A stretch of 64,000 bases of DNA from an uncultured Ruminococcus sp. GTDB lineage: Bacteria > Bacillota > Clostridia > Monoglobales > Monoglobaceae. Shown here piece after piece: positions 45,521-54,443 of this stretch; the first letter of the stretch is position 1, and each line of letters opens with the position of its first letter. The stretch lies in assembly GCA_902766745.1 (NCBI GenBank), contig CACXES010000042.1:35280-99279 (forward strand), in the 5' to 3' direction. The notes under the pieces are model-generated. The model was not told where the DNA came from. It saw only the letters and a program-made list of their open reading frames with translations, and did no database searches. The translations under genes were made by a program, and so were the position numbers.

Positions 45521-48043
45521 CTATTTGCCGCTGACGCCGTAAATCATTTTTGCCGCTTCCGCCCTGGCGGAGTAATTGTGCGGTCTGAAGCTTCCGTCCT
45601 CATACCCGTTCACATATCCCTTTGCGCTCATTGCCGCAATCGCCGCCTTCGCATAATCCGATGCCGAATCTATATCCGTAAGCCCGCAGCCGCTTATATC
45701 GGCATCTGTGTCAATCGCCATAATACGTCCTAAAATCGTGCATATATCCTGGCGTGTAATCGGCTCGTTCGCTCCGAAATAATTCGCCGATATTCCGTTG
45801 ACTATATTATTTTCGTACATAGCCGTTACATACTCAAAGTACCAATCATCAGAATTTACATCATCGAACACCGATTCCGTTTTTGTTCCCGTTATTCCGA
45901 AGCTTAGCGAAATCATTTTGGCAAATTCCGCTCTTGTTACATTGTCCGCAGGTCTGAACATATTATCACCGCTCCTGCTTATTACTCCTCTTTCCAGCAA
46001 AGCGTATATGCTCTCCTGCGCCCACGCATAATCGTCCAAATCGTTAAAGCTGCGTTTTTCGTCCGTATTCTCCGTTTTAATCGGTTCAATCGGTTCAATC
46101 TCCACATTTCCGTAACCGCTGCCGCCTGACGCTCCGCCGGAGGAACCGCCGCCGCCTGTATTCTGACCGCCGTTCTTTTTAACCTCCGCTACAAGCCTGT
46201 CAAGCACGCCCTGAAGCGTCCCGAAGCTGTCGGCGTCTTTTAAATATGCGGCAAAGCTGTTTGCCACGGTGTACTTATTACTTGTGCTCAAGCCGTTGTA
46301 AGCCGAAAGATCAAGCCGCAAATCCTCGGCATACTCCGCCGCAAAGCTCATAATTTCCGAGTAATTTATCGCTTTTCTCGCCTTTTCCTTTACCAACAGC
46401 TCCGTTATAACATAGTGCAAATCCTCTATATCGCTAATCTCCGTTTTACATTTCATAAACAAAGCCTCAAGAGTCTTTTTATCTGCCGCTTCGTATTCTT
46501 TCTTATACGCCGCCACAGAATCCGTTTTAAGCACTTTTCCGTACCAATCAAGTGCCGTAATAAGGCTTATCCTCTTGTCCGAAAGTCCGTTTATTATCGC
46601 TCCGACATTTACGGCATCCTCAAGCTTTTCGTAGGTGGAAATATCACAGTCAAGCAAGTAATTCAGCACAAAATCCTTGTCCGCCCTACGGTAATTCCGG
46701 ATTTTTGAAATCCCTGTATTCCTTAAAACCTCATCCGTCAAAACAGAGCTTATCCCACTCAGCGAGGTTTTTTCGTCCGCACTCTTTGCAATGGAATTTC
46801 TGTAGTTGTCGTTATATACCGTGGTATATCCGCAAATGACATTTCCGAAATCCGAATATCCGTTTATATTGCTTAAATAAACAAAAATATCCTTCCTCGT
46901 CTGAACCTCCGGCAAATCACAGGTGAACGAGTATCCTCCGTCTGCGTCGGAGCTTGTCGTAAATTCGTCCGTTTCCGTGACATTTACCGTCAATTCCCTG
47001 TTCTCGTTTCCCTTGCGAAGCCTTCCCGTAACATGAAGCTTATTATTCTTCTGCTCAATCTTCATTAACGAATCCGCTTCGCTTATCTTTAAATCGGTGA
47101 AGAAAACCTTTCCCTCTGCCGCTTCGGCTGTTCCGGTTGCCGTAACGCTGAATTTTATCCTGTCCTCCGCACACTCTGATGGGTCAAATTCCAAGGCTGC
47201 ATATGCTCTGTCCTCCGCCGTAATCTGATATTCGGAAAAACAATTACCTATGTTATCCGCACTGATATACAGCGCGGCCTCCTTCATATCCGTACCTATG
47301 TATCCATGCAGCACATATCTTTTACCCGGGTCCAAGCTGCTTTTATCCACACCTGTATAAATACCGCAATAATCCTTGAAGCTGCTTGCCGATGCCGTGT
47401 ACGAAATGCCCTGCGCATCTTCCGAAATCGTTCCGTTTCCGTCGGCTTTCCATGAGGAGTCTGATATAAATTCCCCTCTGTAAGCAAAGTTATCAATATA
47501 TATCGAATCATTCTTTTTTATATTGTAAAATACTGTTCTGACTCTGTTCCTGTCGGTTGTCCTGTCAGCCACCCACTTATAGGTTTCCGTCTGCCATGTG
47601 CCGGCGGCAAGCGTTACCTCCGGCGATGCCGCAACCGCTTTGTTTCCGTCCATTTCGACAAAGCGCAGCTTTACGCCGTCACTCTCGGTATAGAAATCAG
47701 CCGATACCGTGTAGCTGCATCCGCTTTCAACCGAAATATAGTCGGTGTTATATATTCCCTGATACGCAAAGCCCAAGCTCTGCGGCGACACGCTCTCCTT
47801 CTCCGGCAAGGCTTCGGAGGAAACAAACCTCAGCGATCCGTCTCCGGAGGACGTCATATCAGAGTCCGGAAAGATATACGGAAGCGAAGTATCGCTGCGT
47901 CCGCTGTATGCTATCCCAAATCCGTCTATGCCGTTTTCAAAGTCACCGTCTTTAATCAAAATTCCCATATCCGCGGCTGACGCTGCGCAGCACAGCACCT
48001 GACATACAATCAATAAGCAAATACAAATCCTCTTTATTCTCAT
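45521..48043 (-). CDS. Secreted CBM protein with three C-terminal SLH domains
   Basis: An 840-residue protein that starts the locus. The signal peptide (CICLLIVCQVLCCAASA) is followed by two CBM4_9-like modules (about 28-190 and 195-325; DGDFENGIDGFGIAYSG, DSIYIDNFAYRGEF). A beta domain and a helical region follow, then a Gly/Ser linker (GGGGSSGGASGGSGYG). Three SLH repeats occupy about 655-840 (FNDLDDYAWAQESIYALLER, FDDVNSDDWYFEYVTAMYEN, LTDIDSASDYAKAAIAAMSA). Architecture resembles the SLH protein at 7097. It probably presents glycan-binding modules on the cell wall. Confidence 0.85.
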   Translation of the reverse strand: MRIKRICICLLIVCQVLCCAASAADMGILIKDGDFENGIDGFGIAYSGRSDTSLPYIFPDSDMTSSGDGSLRFVSSEALPEKESVSPQSLGFAYQGIYNTDYISVESGCSYTVSADFYTESDGVKLRFVEMDGNKAVAASPEVTLAAGTWQTETYKWVADRTTDRNRVRTVFYNIKKNDSIYIDNFAYRGEFISDSSWKADGNGTISEDAQGISYTASASSFKDYCGIYTGVDKSSLDPGKRYVLHGYIGTDMKEAALYISADNIGNCFSEYQITAEDRAYAALEFDPSECAEDRIKFSVTATGTAEAAEGKVFFTDLKISEADSLMKIEQKNNKLHVTGRLRKGNENRELTVNVTETDEFTTSSDADGGYSFTCDLPEVQTRKDIFVYLSNINGYSDFGNVICGYTTVYNDNYRNSIAKSADEKTSLSGISSVLTDEVLRNTGISKIRNYRRADKDFVLNYLLDCDISTYEKLEDAVNVGAIINGLSDKRISLITALDWYGKVLKTDSVAAYKKEYEAADKKTLEALFMKCKTEISDIEDLHYVITELLVKEKARKAINYSEIMSFAAEYAEDLRLDLSAYNGLSTSNKYTVANSFAAYLKDADSFGTLQGVLDRLVAEVKKNGGQNTGGGGSSGGASGGSGYGNVEIEPIEPIKTENTDEKRSFNDLDDYAWAQESIYALLERGVISRSGDNMFRPADNVTRAEFAKMISLSFGITGTKTESVFDDVNSDDWYFEYVTAMYENNIVNGISANYFGANEPITRQDICTILGRIMAIDTDADISGCGLTDIDSASDYAKAAIAAMSAKGYVNGYEDGSFRPHNYSARAEAAKMIYGVSGK

Positions 48044-48093
48044 ATGGACCTCCTCTTACACGATAATCTACCGATATACCTAAATATACTTAA

Positions 48094-48122
48094 ATTATAA
48101 TTCCGGACAAAAATTTAGTCAC
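48094..48122 (-). promoter_or_regulatory. Putative promoter of the glycan locus
   Basis: GTGACT (48122-48117), a 17-base spacer and TATAAT (48099-48094), 51 bases upstream of the first SLH gene. The -35 differs from consensus at its first and last base, which would suit an activated promoter. Confidence 0.5.
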
Positions 48123-48169
48123 TTGAATTTTTTTTGAAATTTCTTTAATTTTTAGAAAAATATATTGAT

Positions 48170-48466
48170 GTATAAAAGCAAAAAGAATTTTTATTATGTT
48201 CCGTGACGATAAGATTATAACTTCCTCCCTCAGAGAATCCTTGTGTACATTTGCACCGAAGAACATGATTATAATGTCAGCGCCGAATTCTATTCCCCTC
48301 CGGTACTCCTTTTGAATACCAAATACTTCAAAGCTCCGTTCAAAATCTGCAACCTGTATAATTCCGAAAGATGCATGGGGCGTATATCCAAAATCCGCCT
48401 CTTAAGAATATGTACATAATCGTTGTCGATACAGGTCGCCGCCATTCCGCAGTCTCTTGTCCATCC
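48170..48466 (-). pseudogene. Remnant of an SGNH/GDSL-type hydrolase
   Basis: Two fragments in different frames resemble one SGNH hydrolase. GWTRDCGMAATCIDNDYVHI begins near 48466. After a frame change and apparent deletion, IEFGADIIIMFFGANVHKDS occurs near 48295-48230, where family members carry block III (DxxxxxxGxND-like). The N-terminal Ser block and the C-terminal Asp/His block are missing. It is a dead gene, perhaps an old acetyl-xylan-type esterase. Confidence 0.55.
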
Positions 48467-48489
48467 TATTTGCGGTTTGGGCGCATGCT

Positions 48490-48960
48490 TTGTTATTGAA
48501 TTTGAGACTGGACAGAAAGGTGAACCCGGCAAAGCAGTATGAAGAATGGATGGAAAAGGAAGTCGATACGAACAAAAGCCATGAATATGCGGCAGACATT
48601 TTCAATGCAAGGTTCGGCGACGGAAAGCCGTTTATTTTTAACGGAAATGTTTTAAACCACGGTTCTATCCCCAATTTGCCTTATGATGCGTGTGTCGAGG
48701 TTCCTGTTGTTGCGGACAGAATGGGCTTTAAGACAACAATCGCAGGGAATCTGCCCGAGCATTTGGCGGTACTTGTAAATACCACCGCGCGGATTGAAAA
48801 TTTGACCATAGAAGCCGCAATGAAAAAGAGTAAAGAGTTGGTATATTACGCCGTTTACAACGATCCGCTGTCTTCCGCAGTATGCTCCTTGGATGAAATC
48901 AAAAATATGTGTGACGAGCTGTTCGAGATAAACAAGGATTTTCTGGGCGATTATAAATAG
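48490..48960 (+). pseudogene. 3' remnant of a GH4-family glycosidase
   Basis: About 155 codons matching only the C-terminal third of GH4 enzymes (alpha-galacturonidase/alpha-galactosidase type): SHEYAADIFNARFGDG, FNGNVLNHGSIPNLPYDACV, EVPVVADRMG and TVEAAMKKSK-like blocks. The NAD-binding N-terminus (GxGS) and the Cys/His metal ligands are absent. No ribosome binding site fits the frame. It abuts the SGNH remnant on the other strand near 48470-48490, so a deletion or rearrangement joined two truncated genes here. Confidence 0.7.
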
Positions 48961-49095
48961 AAATTACAAACCAATTACAAACCGTTGCAGGATTGACCGT
49001 TGTAAGATGCAAAAAAAGCCTTGACTTTATGCAATTATCGTGGTATATTAATCCAAGTGCGATTCAAACGCAAAAATATAATGGAGGGTGTGCAA

Positions 49096-51474
49096 ATGCG
49101 AGAGGAAATCTTATTTGACGAAAAGTGGATGTTTCACTTGGGCGACATCGAAAATCCGTTTCCGAAATGGAAAGGGCCTGTCTACAGCCAGGCAAAGACT
49201 GAGCGAAAGCGGCACGGCCCCGCAGCACGGGTGTTTAACAGTACACCGGATAATTATGTATCCGAGGGTGAGCTAAACACTGACCGATGGGAATGGGTTG
49301 ACCTGCCGCATGATTACATAATAAGGCAGACGCCGAGCGAAAAAAACAACAATGCTCTCGGCTTCTTTGATTACGGAAACGATTACGGAAACGCATGGTA
49401 CAGAAAAAATTTCAACCTGGACGAAGATGATATGGGTAAGCGCATTACATTATTTTTTGAGGCTGTTGCTACCTGCTGTACCGTTTACCTGAACGGCTGT
49501 GTGGTAAAGCACAATTTCTGCGGATACAACAGCTTTGAAATCGATATTTCGGATTTTGTGAAATTCGGCGAGGGCAAGGAAAACGAAAATGTGATTGCGG
49601 TCTATGTGACCTCCGATGAATTTGAGGGATGGTGGTACCAGGGTGCAGGCATATACCGCCATGTCCGGCTTGTCAAGACCGAGCCTGTGGCGATTGACTT
49701 ATGGGGCGTATATGCCATGCCGGTTGAACGCGGCGACGGAATATGGGATATTGATGCCGAAACGACAGTGATTAACACCGGGCTTGAGGAGGCGGAGGTG
49801 ACTGCCGTTACCTCATTCTACGGCGAGGACAAAAGGGTGCTTGCCGAAGCCTCGGGGACGGCAAGCATACCTGCGCGCGGTCGTGCCACCGTAAAATATT
49901 CAATGACCGCACAAAATCCGATTTTGTGGGACGTTGAAAATCCATATCTTTATACCGTGGATACAAAGCTGATTATAAACGGAGAAGAAGCTGACAGAAA
50001 CATAACGCATACCGGCTTCAGAACCTTCCGCCTCGACCCTGTGGAAGGGCTGTTTTTAAACGGCAGGCATATAAAGCTCAAGGGCGTATGTGCGCATCAG
50101 GATTTCGGACTTACCGGCAAGGCCGTACCCGATAACATTGCGGAATACAAGATAGAAATGATTAAAGAGATGGGCGCCAACGCCTATCGCACAAGTCATT
50201 ATCCGCACTCGGAGGCAACCATGGACGCCATTGACAGGATGGGTCTTGTCGTTATGGATGAGGCGCGCTGGTTCTCGTCCGCCGAGGAGGAGATGAGTCA
50301 GCTTGAAATGCTTGTGAAACGGGACAGAAACCGTCCGTCCGTACTCTTTTGGTCGATAGGCAACGAAGAGCCGCACCATGTAACCGAGGAGGGACGCAGG
50401 ATTTGCAAAAGTATGATGGCAAAAATCCGCAGTCTGGATAACAAACGAGTTGTCATGACTGCCGTTTCACACTCTCCGGACGAAGCCACCGTATACGATG
50501 AGCTGGACGCAATCGGCGTAAATTATAATACGGACAAATACGAGAAAATACATGAAAAGTATCCGGAAAAGTGCATTTTTGCATCGGAGTGCTGTGCAAC
50601 CGGAACGACCCGTGGCTGGTACAATGATGACTGTGCGGAAAAGGGCTTTCTTTCCGCATACGACAAGGACACTGACAGCTGGTTCCTCGGCAGAGAAAAA
50701 ACGTGGAAATTCTTATCCGAACGGCCGTGGGTTCTCGGAGAGTATCAGTGGATTGCTTTTGAGCACCGAGGCGAGGCAGCGTGGCCGCGTCTGTGTTCGC
50801 AATCCGGTGCGATTGACTTATATCTCCAGAAGAAGGATGCTTTTTATCAAAACCAAAGTCACTGGCTCGATAAGCCTATGATTCATCTTTTGCCCCACTG
50901 GAATTTTAAAGGCCGCGAGGGCGAGATAATAAAGGTAGTTGCATATACCAACTGTGACGAAGCGGAGCTGTTTTTAAACGGCAGAAGCCTCGGCAGACAG
51001 GCAATCGAAAAGTACGGTCACGGCGAATGGGAGGTTGTATATGAACCGGGCGAGCTCCGAGTTGACGCATTTCGGGAAGGCAAGCTTATGTGCAGCAATA
51101 CGCAGGTTACCACGGGAAAGGCGGAGCGCCTTGCCTTAAAGCTTGAAAATCGAATTTCAGAGGCAAACGGCGTTGACATCGCAGTCATAAGCTGCTATTG
51201 CACAGATGCGGACGGCAGAGAGGTTCCCGATGCCGCCCCGTATGTAAGCTTTAACACAAACAGTCTCGGCTCTGTTGCGGGTACCGGCTCCGATATAACG
51301 GATCACGTTCCTCCGCATATTACAGAGAGAAGGATGAGAGCAGGCAGAATTACTGTTGCGGTCAGAGTTGGCACCACTGCCGGTGATTTAAAGGTATACG
51401 CAAAAGCGGACGGCTTAGACGAAGCCGTACTTCACTTGCCGCTGTTGCCGATTTCAGACAAAACCGATTTATAA
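49096..51474 (+). CDS. GH2-family glycosidase (beta-galactosidase/glucuronidase-like)
   Basis: A 792-residue cytoplasmic enzyme (no signal peptide) from ATG at 49096, preceded by GGAGGG. N-terminal sugar-binding domain: WVDLPHDYIIRQ, AWYRKNF, YNSFEIDISDFV. The TIM barrel holds the acid/base Glu in LFWSIGNEEPHH and probably the nucleophile Glu in CIFASECCATG. HLKGVCAHQD-like and NAYRTSHYPHS motifs are typical of GH2. The C-terminal domain (LLPHWNFKGREGEIIKVVAYTNCDEAELFLNG) matches the DUF4982-type beta domain of GH2 enzymes. It probably removes terminal beta-linked sugars from imported oligosaccharides; specificity is not resolvable. It is a single gene on the plus strand, facing away from the main locus. 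Confidence 0.9.
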   Translation: MREEILFDEKWMFHLGDIENPFPKWKGPVYSQAKTERKRHGPAARVFNSTPDNYVSEGELNTDRWEWVDLPHDYIIRQTPSEKNNNALGFFDYGNDYGNAWYRKNFNLDEDDMGKRITLFFEAVATCCTVYLNGCVVKHNFCGYNSFEIDISDFVKFGEGKENENVIAVYVTSDEFEGWWYQGAGIYRHVRLVKTEPVAIDLWGVYAMPVERGDGIWDIDAETTVINTGLEEAEVTAVTSFYGEDKRVLAEASGTASIPARGRATVKYSMTAQNPILWDVENPYLYTVDTKLIINGEEADRNITHTGFRTFRLDPVEGLFLNGRHIKLKGVCAHQDFGLTGKAVPDNIAEYKIEMIKEMGANAYRTSHYPHSEATMDAIDRMGLVVMDEARWFSSAEEEMSQLEMLVKRDRNRPSVLFWSIGNEEPHHVTEEGRRICKSMMAKIRSLDNKRVVMTAVSHSPDEATVYDELDAIGVNYNTDKYEKIHEKYPEKCIFASECCATGTTRGWYNDDCAEKGFLSAYDKDTDSWFLGREKTWKFLSERPWVLGEYQWIAFEHRGEAAWPRLCSQSGAIDLYLQKKDAFYQNQSHWLDKPMIHLLPHWNFKGREGEIIKVVAYTNCDEAELFLNGRSLGRQAIEKYGHGEWEVVYEPGELRVDAFREGKLMCSNTQVTTGKAERLALKLENRISEANGVDIAVISCYCTDADGREVPDAAPYVSFNTNSLGSVAGTGSDITDHVPPHITERRMRAGRITVAVRVGTTAGDLKVYAKADGLDEAVLHLPLLPISDKTDL

Positions 51475-51493
51475 TATGTAAAATAATATAAAG

Positions 51494-51534
51494 CGACTGC
51501 CGCAGAGCTTTTAATCATAGCCCCGCGGCAGTCG
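51494..51534. terminator. Hairpin between convergent GH2 and radical SAM genes
   Basis: Perfect 10-bp arms CGACTGCCGC and GCGGCAGTCG with a 21-base loop. The T-run after it is poor, so termination strength is uncertain. Confidence 0.55.
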
Positions 51535-51606
51535 TTGGATTTATTGCTTTCCGAATCTCGGCTCTGTTGGTTTATCTGATATTTTCAGTATTTGACTTTC
51601 TCCGCA

Positions 51607-52602
51607 TTACGGGCATCTGCCCACTCCCTGCGCCCACAGGCATGCACCGCAGGTGGGAAATTCATTATACATACAATCCGCCCTGTTCTCCAGTCTGTCA
51701 TCACAGCCGTCGCACACCGTACAATCGGGAAATTCAAACATCTTCACTCTTTCTCTGAACCGAGTAAATTCTCCGCTCTCCCATATGTCATTCAGGCTTT
51801 CCCGATTGACATTGCCGAAGCTTTTCGCCGTGATTTTCCGCTTTTCCTCGTATAAATACGAGTACGAGCTGTGCAGAAGCTGCATACACGCCGTCACATC
51901 TCCGTTCCACTTTACAAAGCAGTTATCCCCCTCCGCAAAGGGACAGTAATTCAGCCTGCGGAAATGAAACGTGCTGAAATCAACACGCTTATTTTTACCC
52001 GTGCAAAAGCCCGTATCATAACAGGAGTCGGTTATTTTCAAGGGCGCCGACGGCACGGCATAGCTCAGATTTATAAAATCAAACGAAAGATCGTCCGCAA
52101 ATTCGTTTATCTTGACAAGCTCATCAATATTATTGTCCATGATTACAAAGGACATACCCGTTTTGCAGCCGCCTCTGACCTTATTAAAATATTTAATATT
52201 ATTAACAATCAAATCAAAGTCTGAGCCCTTTTGTATCTTCTCATACGCACTGCGTTCAAATCCGTCCACGGAAACCCAAAGAGTATCAATCCCTGCCTCC
52301 GCAAGTCTGTCCGCCGTCTGCATTGTCAGCATTGTGGCGTTGGTGATAAGCTCAGTCTTAATTTTGCGAACGGAGAACGAGCGAATCATTTCGGCGATTT
52401 TCCCGTGAAGCAGCGGTTCGCCCATTCCTCCGAACATTACGCTCTCCAATGACTCTGCATCGGATATACCCTTTATCACACGATCAAAGGTTGCATCCGT
52501 CATAAACCCGATTTTCTCATCAATCCAGTTTTTGCGGAAGCACATACTGCAATTTAAGTTGCACGCCGACGTCGGCTCTATATACAGCTTTGCAAATCCC
52601 AT
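51607..52602 (-). CDS. Radical SAM protein with SPASM-like C-terminal Fe-S domain
   Basis: A 331-residue radical SAM enzyme. The SAM/[4Fe-4S] motif is CNLNCSMC (Cys14, Cys18, Cys21), inside KLYIEPTSACNLNCSMCFRK. SAM-binding elements follow (GGMGEPLLH, ELITNATML, LWVSVDGF). The C-terminus has many cysteines (CTVCDGCDDRLENRADC, CGACLWAQGVGRC), as in SPASM auxiliary-cluster proteins. The N-terminus resembles maturases described next to tungsten aldehyde oxidoreductases, but no such oxidoreductase is in the window. It is last in a tight operon, directly abutting the QueG-like gene upstream. The substrate is unknown. Confidence 0.85.
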   Translation of the reverse strand: MGFAKLYIEPTSACNLNCSMCFRKNWIDEKIGFMTDATFDRVIKGISDAESLESVMFGGMGEPLLHGKIAEMIRSFSVRKIKTELITNATMLTMQTADRLAEAGIDTLWVSVDGFERSAYEKIQKGSDFDLIVNNIKYFNKVRGGCKTGMSFVIMDNNIDELVKINEFADDLSFDFINLSYAVPSAPLKITDSCYDTGFCTGKNKRVDFSTFHFRRLNYCPFAEGDNCFVKWNGDVTACMQLLHSSYSYLYEEKRKITAKSFGNVNRESLNDIWESGEFTRFRERVKMFEFPDCTVCDGCDDRLENRADCMYNEFPTCGACLWAQGVGRCP

Positions 52603-53529
52603 TTATTTAACATCCAGCGTCCATTCTTCGCGTTTTCTGAACTTCTCCTTGAAACGCTTTTTCAAAACGCCCTTCTCCTCAAGGTGGATATAGCAGGCTC
52701 TGTCGCACGCCTTTCCGCAGATTGAGGATATATAGCTGTGCATTATCGGCGGATAATACGAGATATTATTTATTACATCCCTTGCATCCTCTGCCGTAAG
52801 CTGCTTTTCGCCCTTCAGGATTTCAAGCCTGTCCTCTCTGTCGGGGAGTGCATGGGTAGACATAAACGGATTTTTGGACATATTTGCGCCTGCATAATAA
52901 GCCGCACACTGCCACGGCTCTTTTATTCCGTCATGGATTGCATGACCGGGGCAAGCCTTTGCACATTCGCCGCAGCCGTCGCATATATGAGGCTTAAATT
53001 CCTCCGTCGGCTCGATTTCGGCATCCGTTAAAACGAAACAGTATCTCTGAAGCGGGCCGAAGTCCTCCGTCAGCAGACTTCCGCTCATGCCTATCTCGCC
53101 TACTCCGCACTTTGCGGCACTCGCCTCAAAATCCATCTGATACTCATTCCATATGCCGCGGTAAATCTTGTTATAAAGCATTTCGGGGTTTGTGCTGTCC
53201 GTCTCTTGCATAATCTGCTGTGACCTCCTCTGCGGAAGTGCCGTATACCCCTCCTCTTCAATAATTCGCGCACAGCGTAGCATCATCATGGGCATAACGG
53301 TTTCGTCCAGAACCTCAATCGCCATTGTCGTAAAATGGTGGTATGAGGTACCCTCCTCTATACCGCGGTGAGTTCCGCGCAGGACTCTGTAAGCAAGGCA
53401 GATAACCGACCTTGTTTCCGGAAGTATTTTAAAAATCGGATCCTCCTTATCAAAACGGCTTGCAGGCGCAACACCTATTATGTCGGGACCTAATGACATT
53501 TTCTTAAGTTCATTGATTCGCTTAATCAT
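52603..53529 (-). CDS. QueG-like double-[4Fe-4S] protein, paralogue 3 of operon
   Basis: A 308-residue soluble protein related to epoxyqueuosine reductase/reductive dehalogenase C-terminal regions. First cluster: Cys183, 186, 189, 193 (CDGCGECAKACPG). Second cluster: Cys208 plus Cys271, 275, 279 (WQC, CGKACDRAC). The core CGVGEIGMSGSLLTEDFGP aligns with QueG's GLGWIGKN region but lacks the WIGKN sequence. Asp133 in QMDFEA lies about where QueG has its catalytic Asp. It is shorter than QueG and lacks the HEAT-like C-terminus. It is unlikely to be QueG itself, because three paralogues are encoded together. Cobalamin binding is possible but cannot be shown. Confidence 0.8.
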   Translation of the reverse strand: MIKRINELKKMSLGPDIIGVAPASRFDKEDPIFKILPETRSVICLAYRVLRGTHRGIEEGTSYHHFTTMAIEVLDETVMPMMMLRCARIIEEEGYTALPQRRSQQIMQETDSTNPEMLYNKIYRGIWNEYQMDFEASAAKCGVGEIGMSGSLLTEDFGPLQRYCFVLTDAEIEPTEEFKPHICDGCGECAKACPGHAIHDGIKEPWQCAAYYAGANMSKNPFMSTHALPDREDRLEILKGEKQLTAEDARDVINNISYYPPIMHSYISSICGKACDRACYIHLEEKGVLKKRFKEKFRKREEWTLDVK

Positions 53530-54431
53530 ATTTTACCAATCTCCTTTAAATGCTTAAAGCACGCATACTCACAGCCCTTTCCGCAAAGACACGGAAAATA
53601 CCCGTTAAACATAGGCAGAAAATCAATTTTGCCGATTATCTCCTTTGCCTCGTTCATATCGAAATGCTTGTCGCCGTTTATGACAGCTTCTCTTTCCGGG
53701 TCGTCCTTGAGGAAGTCGTCAGTCATAAACGGATTCGACTTATGGGCACCCTTATAATATACGGCACACTGCCATGTATCAACGCCCTGCTCCGACACGG
53801 CGTGTCCGGGACACGCCTTTATGCACTCTCCGCAGCCGTCACACATTTCCTGTGTCAAAAGCTCGTCCTCTTCAAGCTCCATATCGGTAATAATGAACAC
53901 ATATCTCATGCACGGGCCGTACTTGGGATTTATAACCTTTCCGTTTATTCCCGGCGTACCCATACCGCACAATACCGCCGCCTTATTATAATCTATTATT
54001 ACCTCCGGCGCAGGTCTGTCCGGCGCAACCGGCTGTGCACAGGTAATCTCATACACATCCGTAATCTCGGGATTTGCGGTCTTATCCCCCTTTATTTTCA
54101 TATTGGGAACACTTCTCTGCAGACACGCATCATAGCCCTCGTTTTCGATAAGGCTTGCCATTTTGCAGAGGAATATGGTCGACAGCTCTTCGTCTATGTA
54201 CTTTACCCCGACAGAGGTGTAAAGGTAGCTCTGATTTTTATTTTCCATGGCACGGTAAAATCCGCTCGGCACATAGAAGCCGAAGCCTATGACCGATTTT
54301 GCCTTGGGACAAACCGATTTCGGGTTACGCATCGGTGTCTCATCGGCAAACCTGTCTATTCCGGCAATTCCGCATACCGCCGCACCGTATTCATACGCCT
54401 TTTCTTTTATATATTTACTGTTTACAGCCAT
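53526..54431 (-). CDS. QueG-like double-[4Fe-4S] protein, paralogue 2 of operon
   Basis: A 301-residue protein homologous to its two neighbours. Clusters: Cys197, 200, 203, 207 (CDGCGECIKACPG) and Cys222 plus Cys283, 287, 291 (WQC, CGKGCEYAC). The core region reads IIDYNKAAVLCGMGTPGING, with Asp147 at the aligned acidic position and a TPG in place of EIG. The stop overlaps the next gene's start (ATGA). Similarity to paralogue 3 is highest around the ferredoxin domain. Confidence 0.8.
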   Translation of the reverse strand: MAVNSKYIKEKAYEYGAAVCGIAGIDRFADETPMRNPKSVCPKAKSVIGFGFYVPSGFYRAMENKNQSYLYTSVGVKYIDEELSTIFLCKMASLIENEGYDACLQRSVPNMKIKGDKTANPEITDVYEITCAQPVAPDRPAPEVIIDYNKAAVLCGMGTPGINGKVINPKYGPCMRYVFIITDMELEEDELLTQEMCDGCGECIKACPGHAVSEQGVDTWQCAVYYKGAHKSNPFMTDDFLKDDPEREAVINGDKHFDMNEAKEIIGKIDFLPMFNGYFPCLCGKGCEYACFKHLKEIGKI

Positions 54432-54443
54432 CTCATTTTCCTC

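Noticed and set aside
51607..52602. Naming the radical SAM protein a tungsten-cofactor maturase
   Set aside because: Only the N-terminal motif context is reminiscent; no tungsten aldehyde oxidoreductase is encoded nearby.
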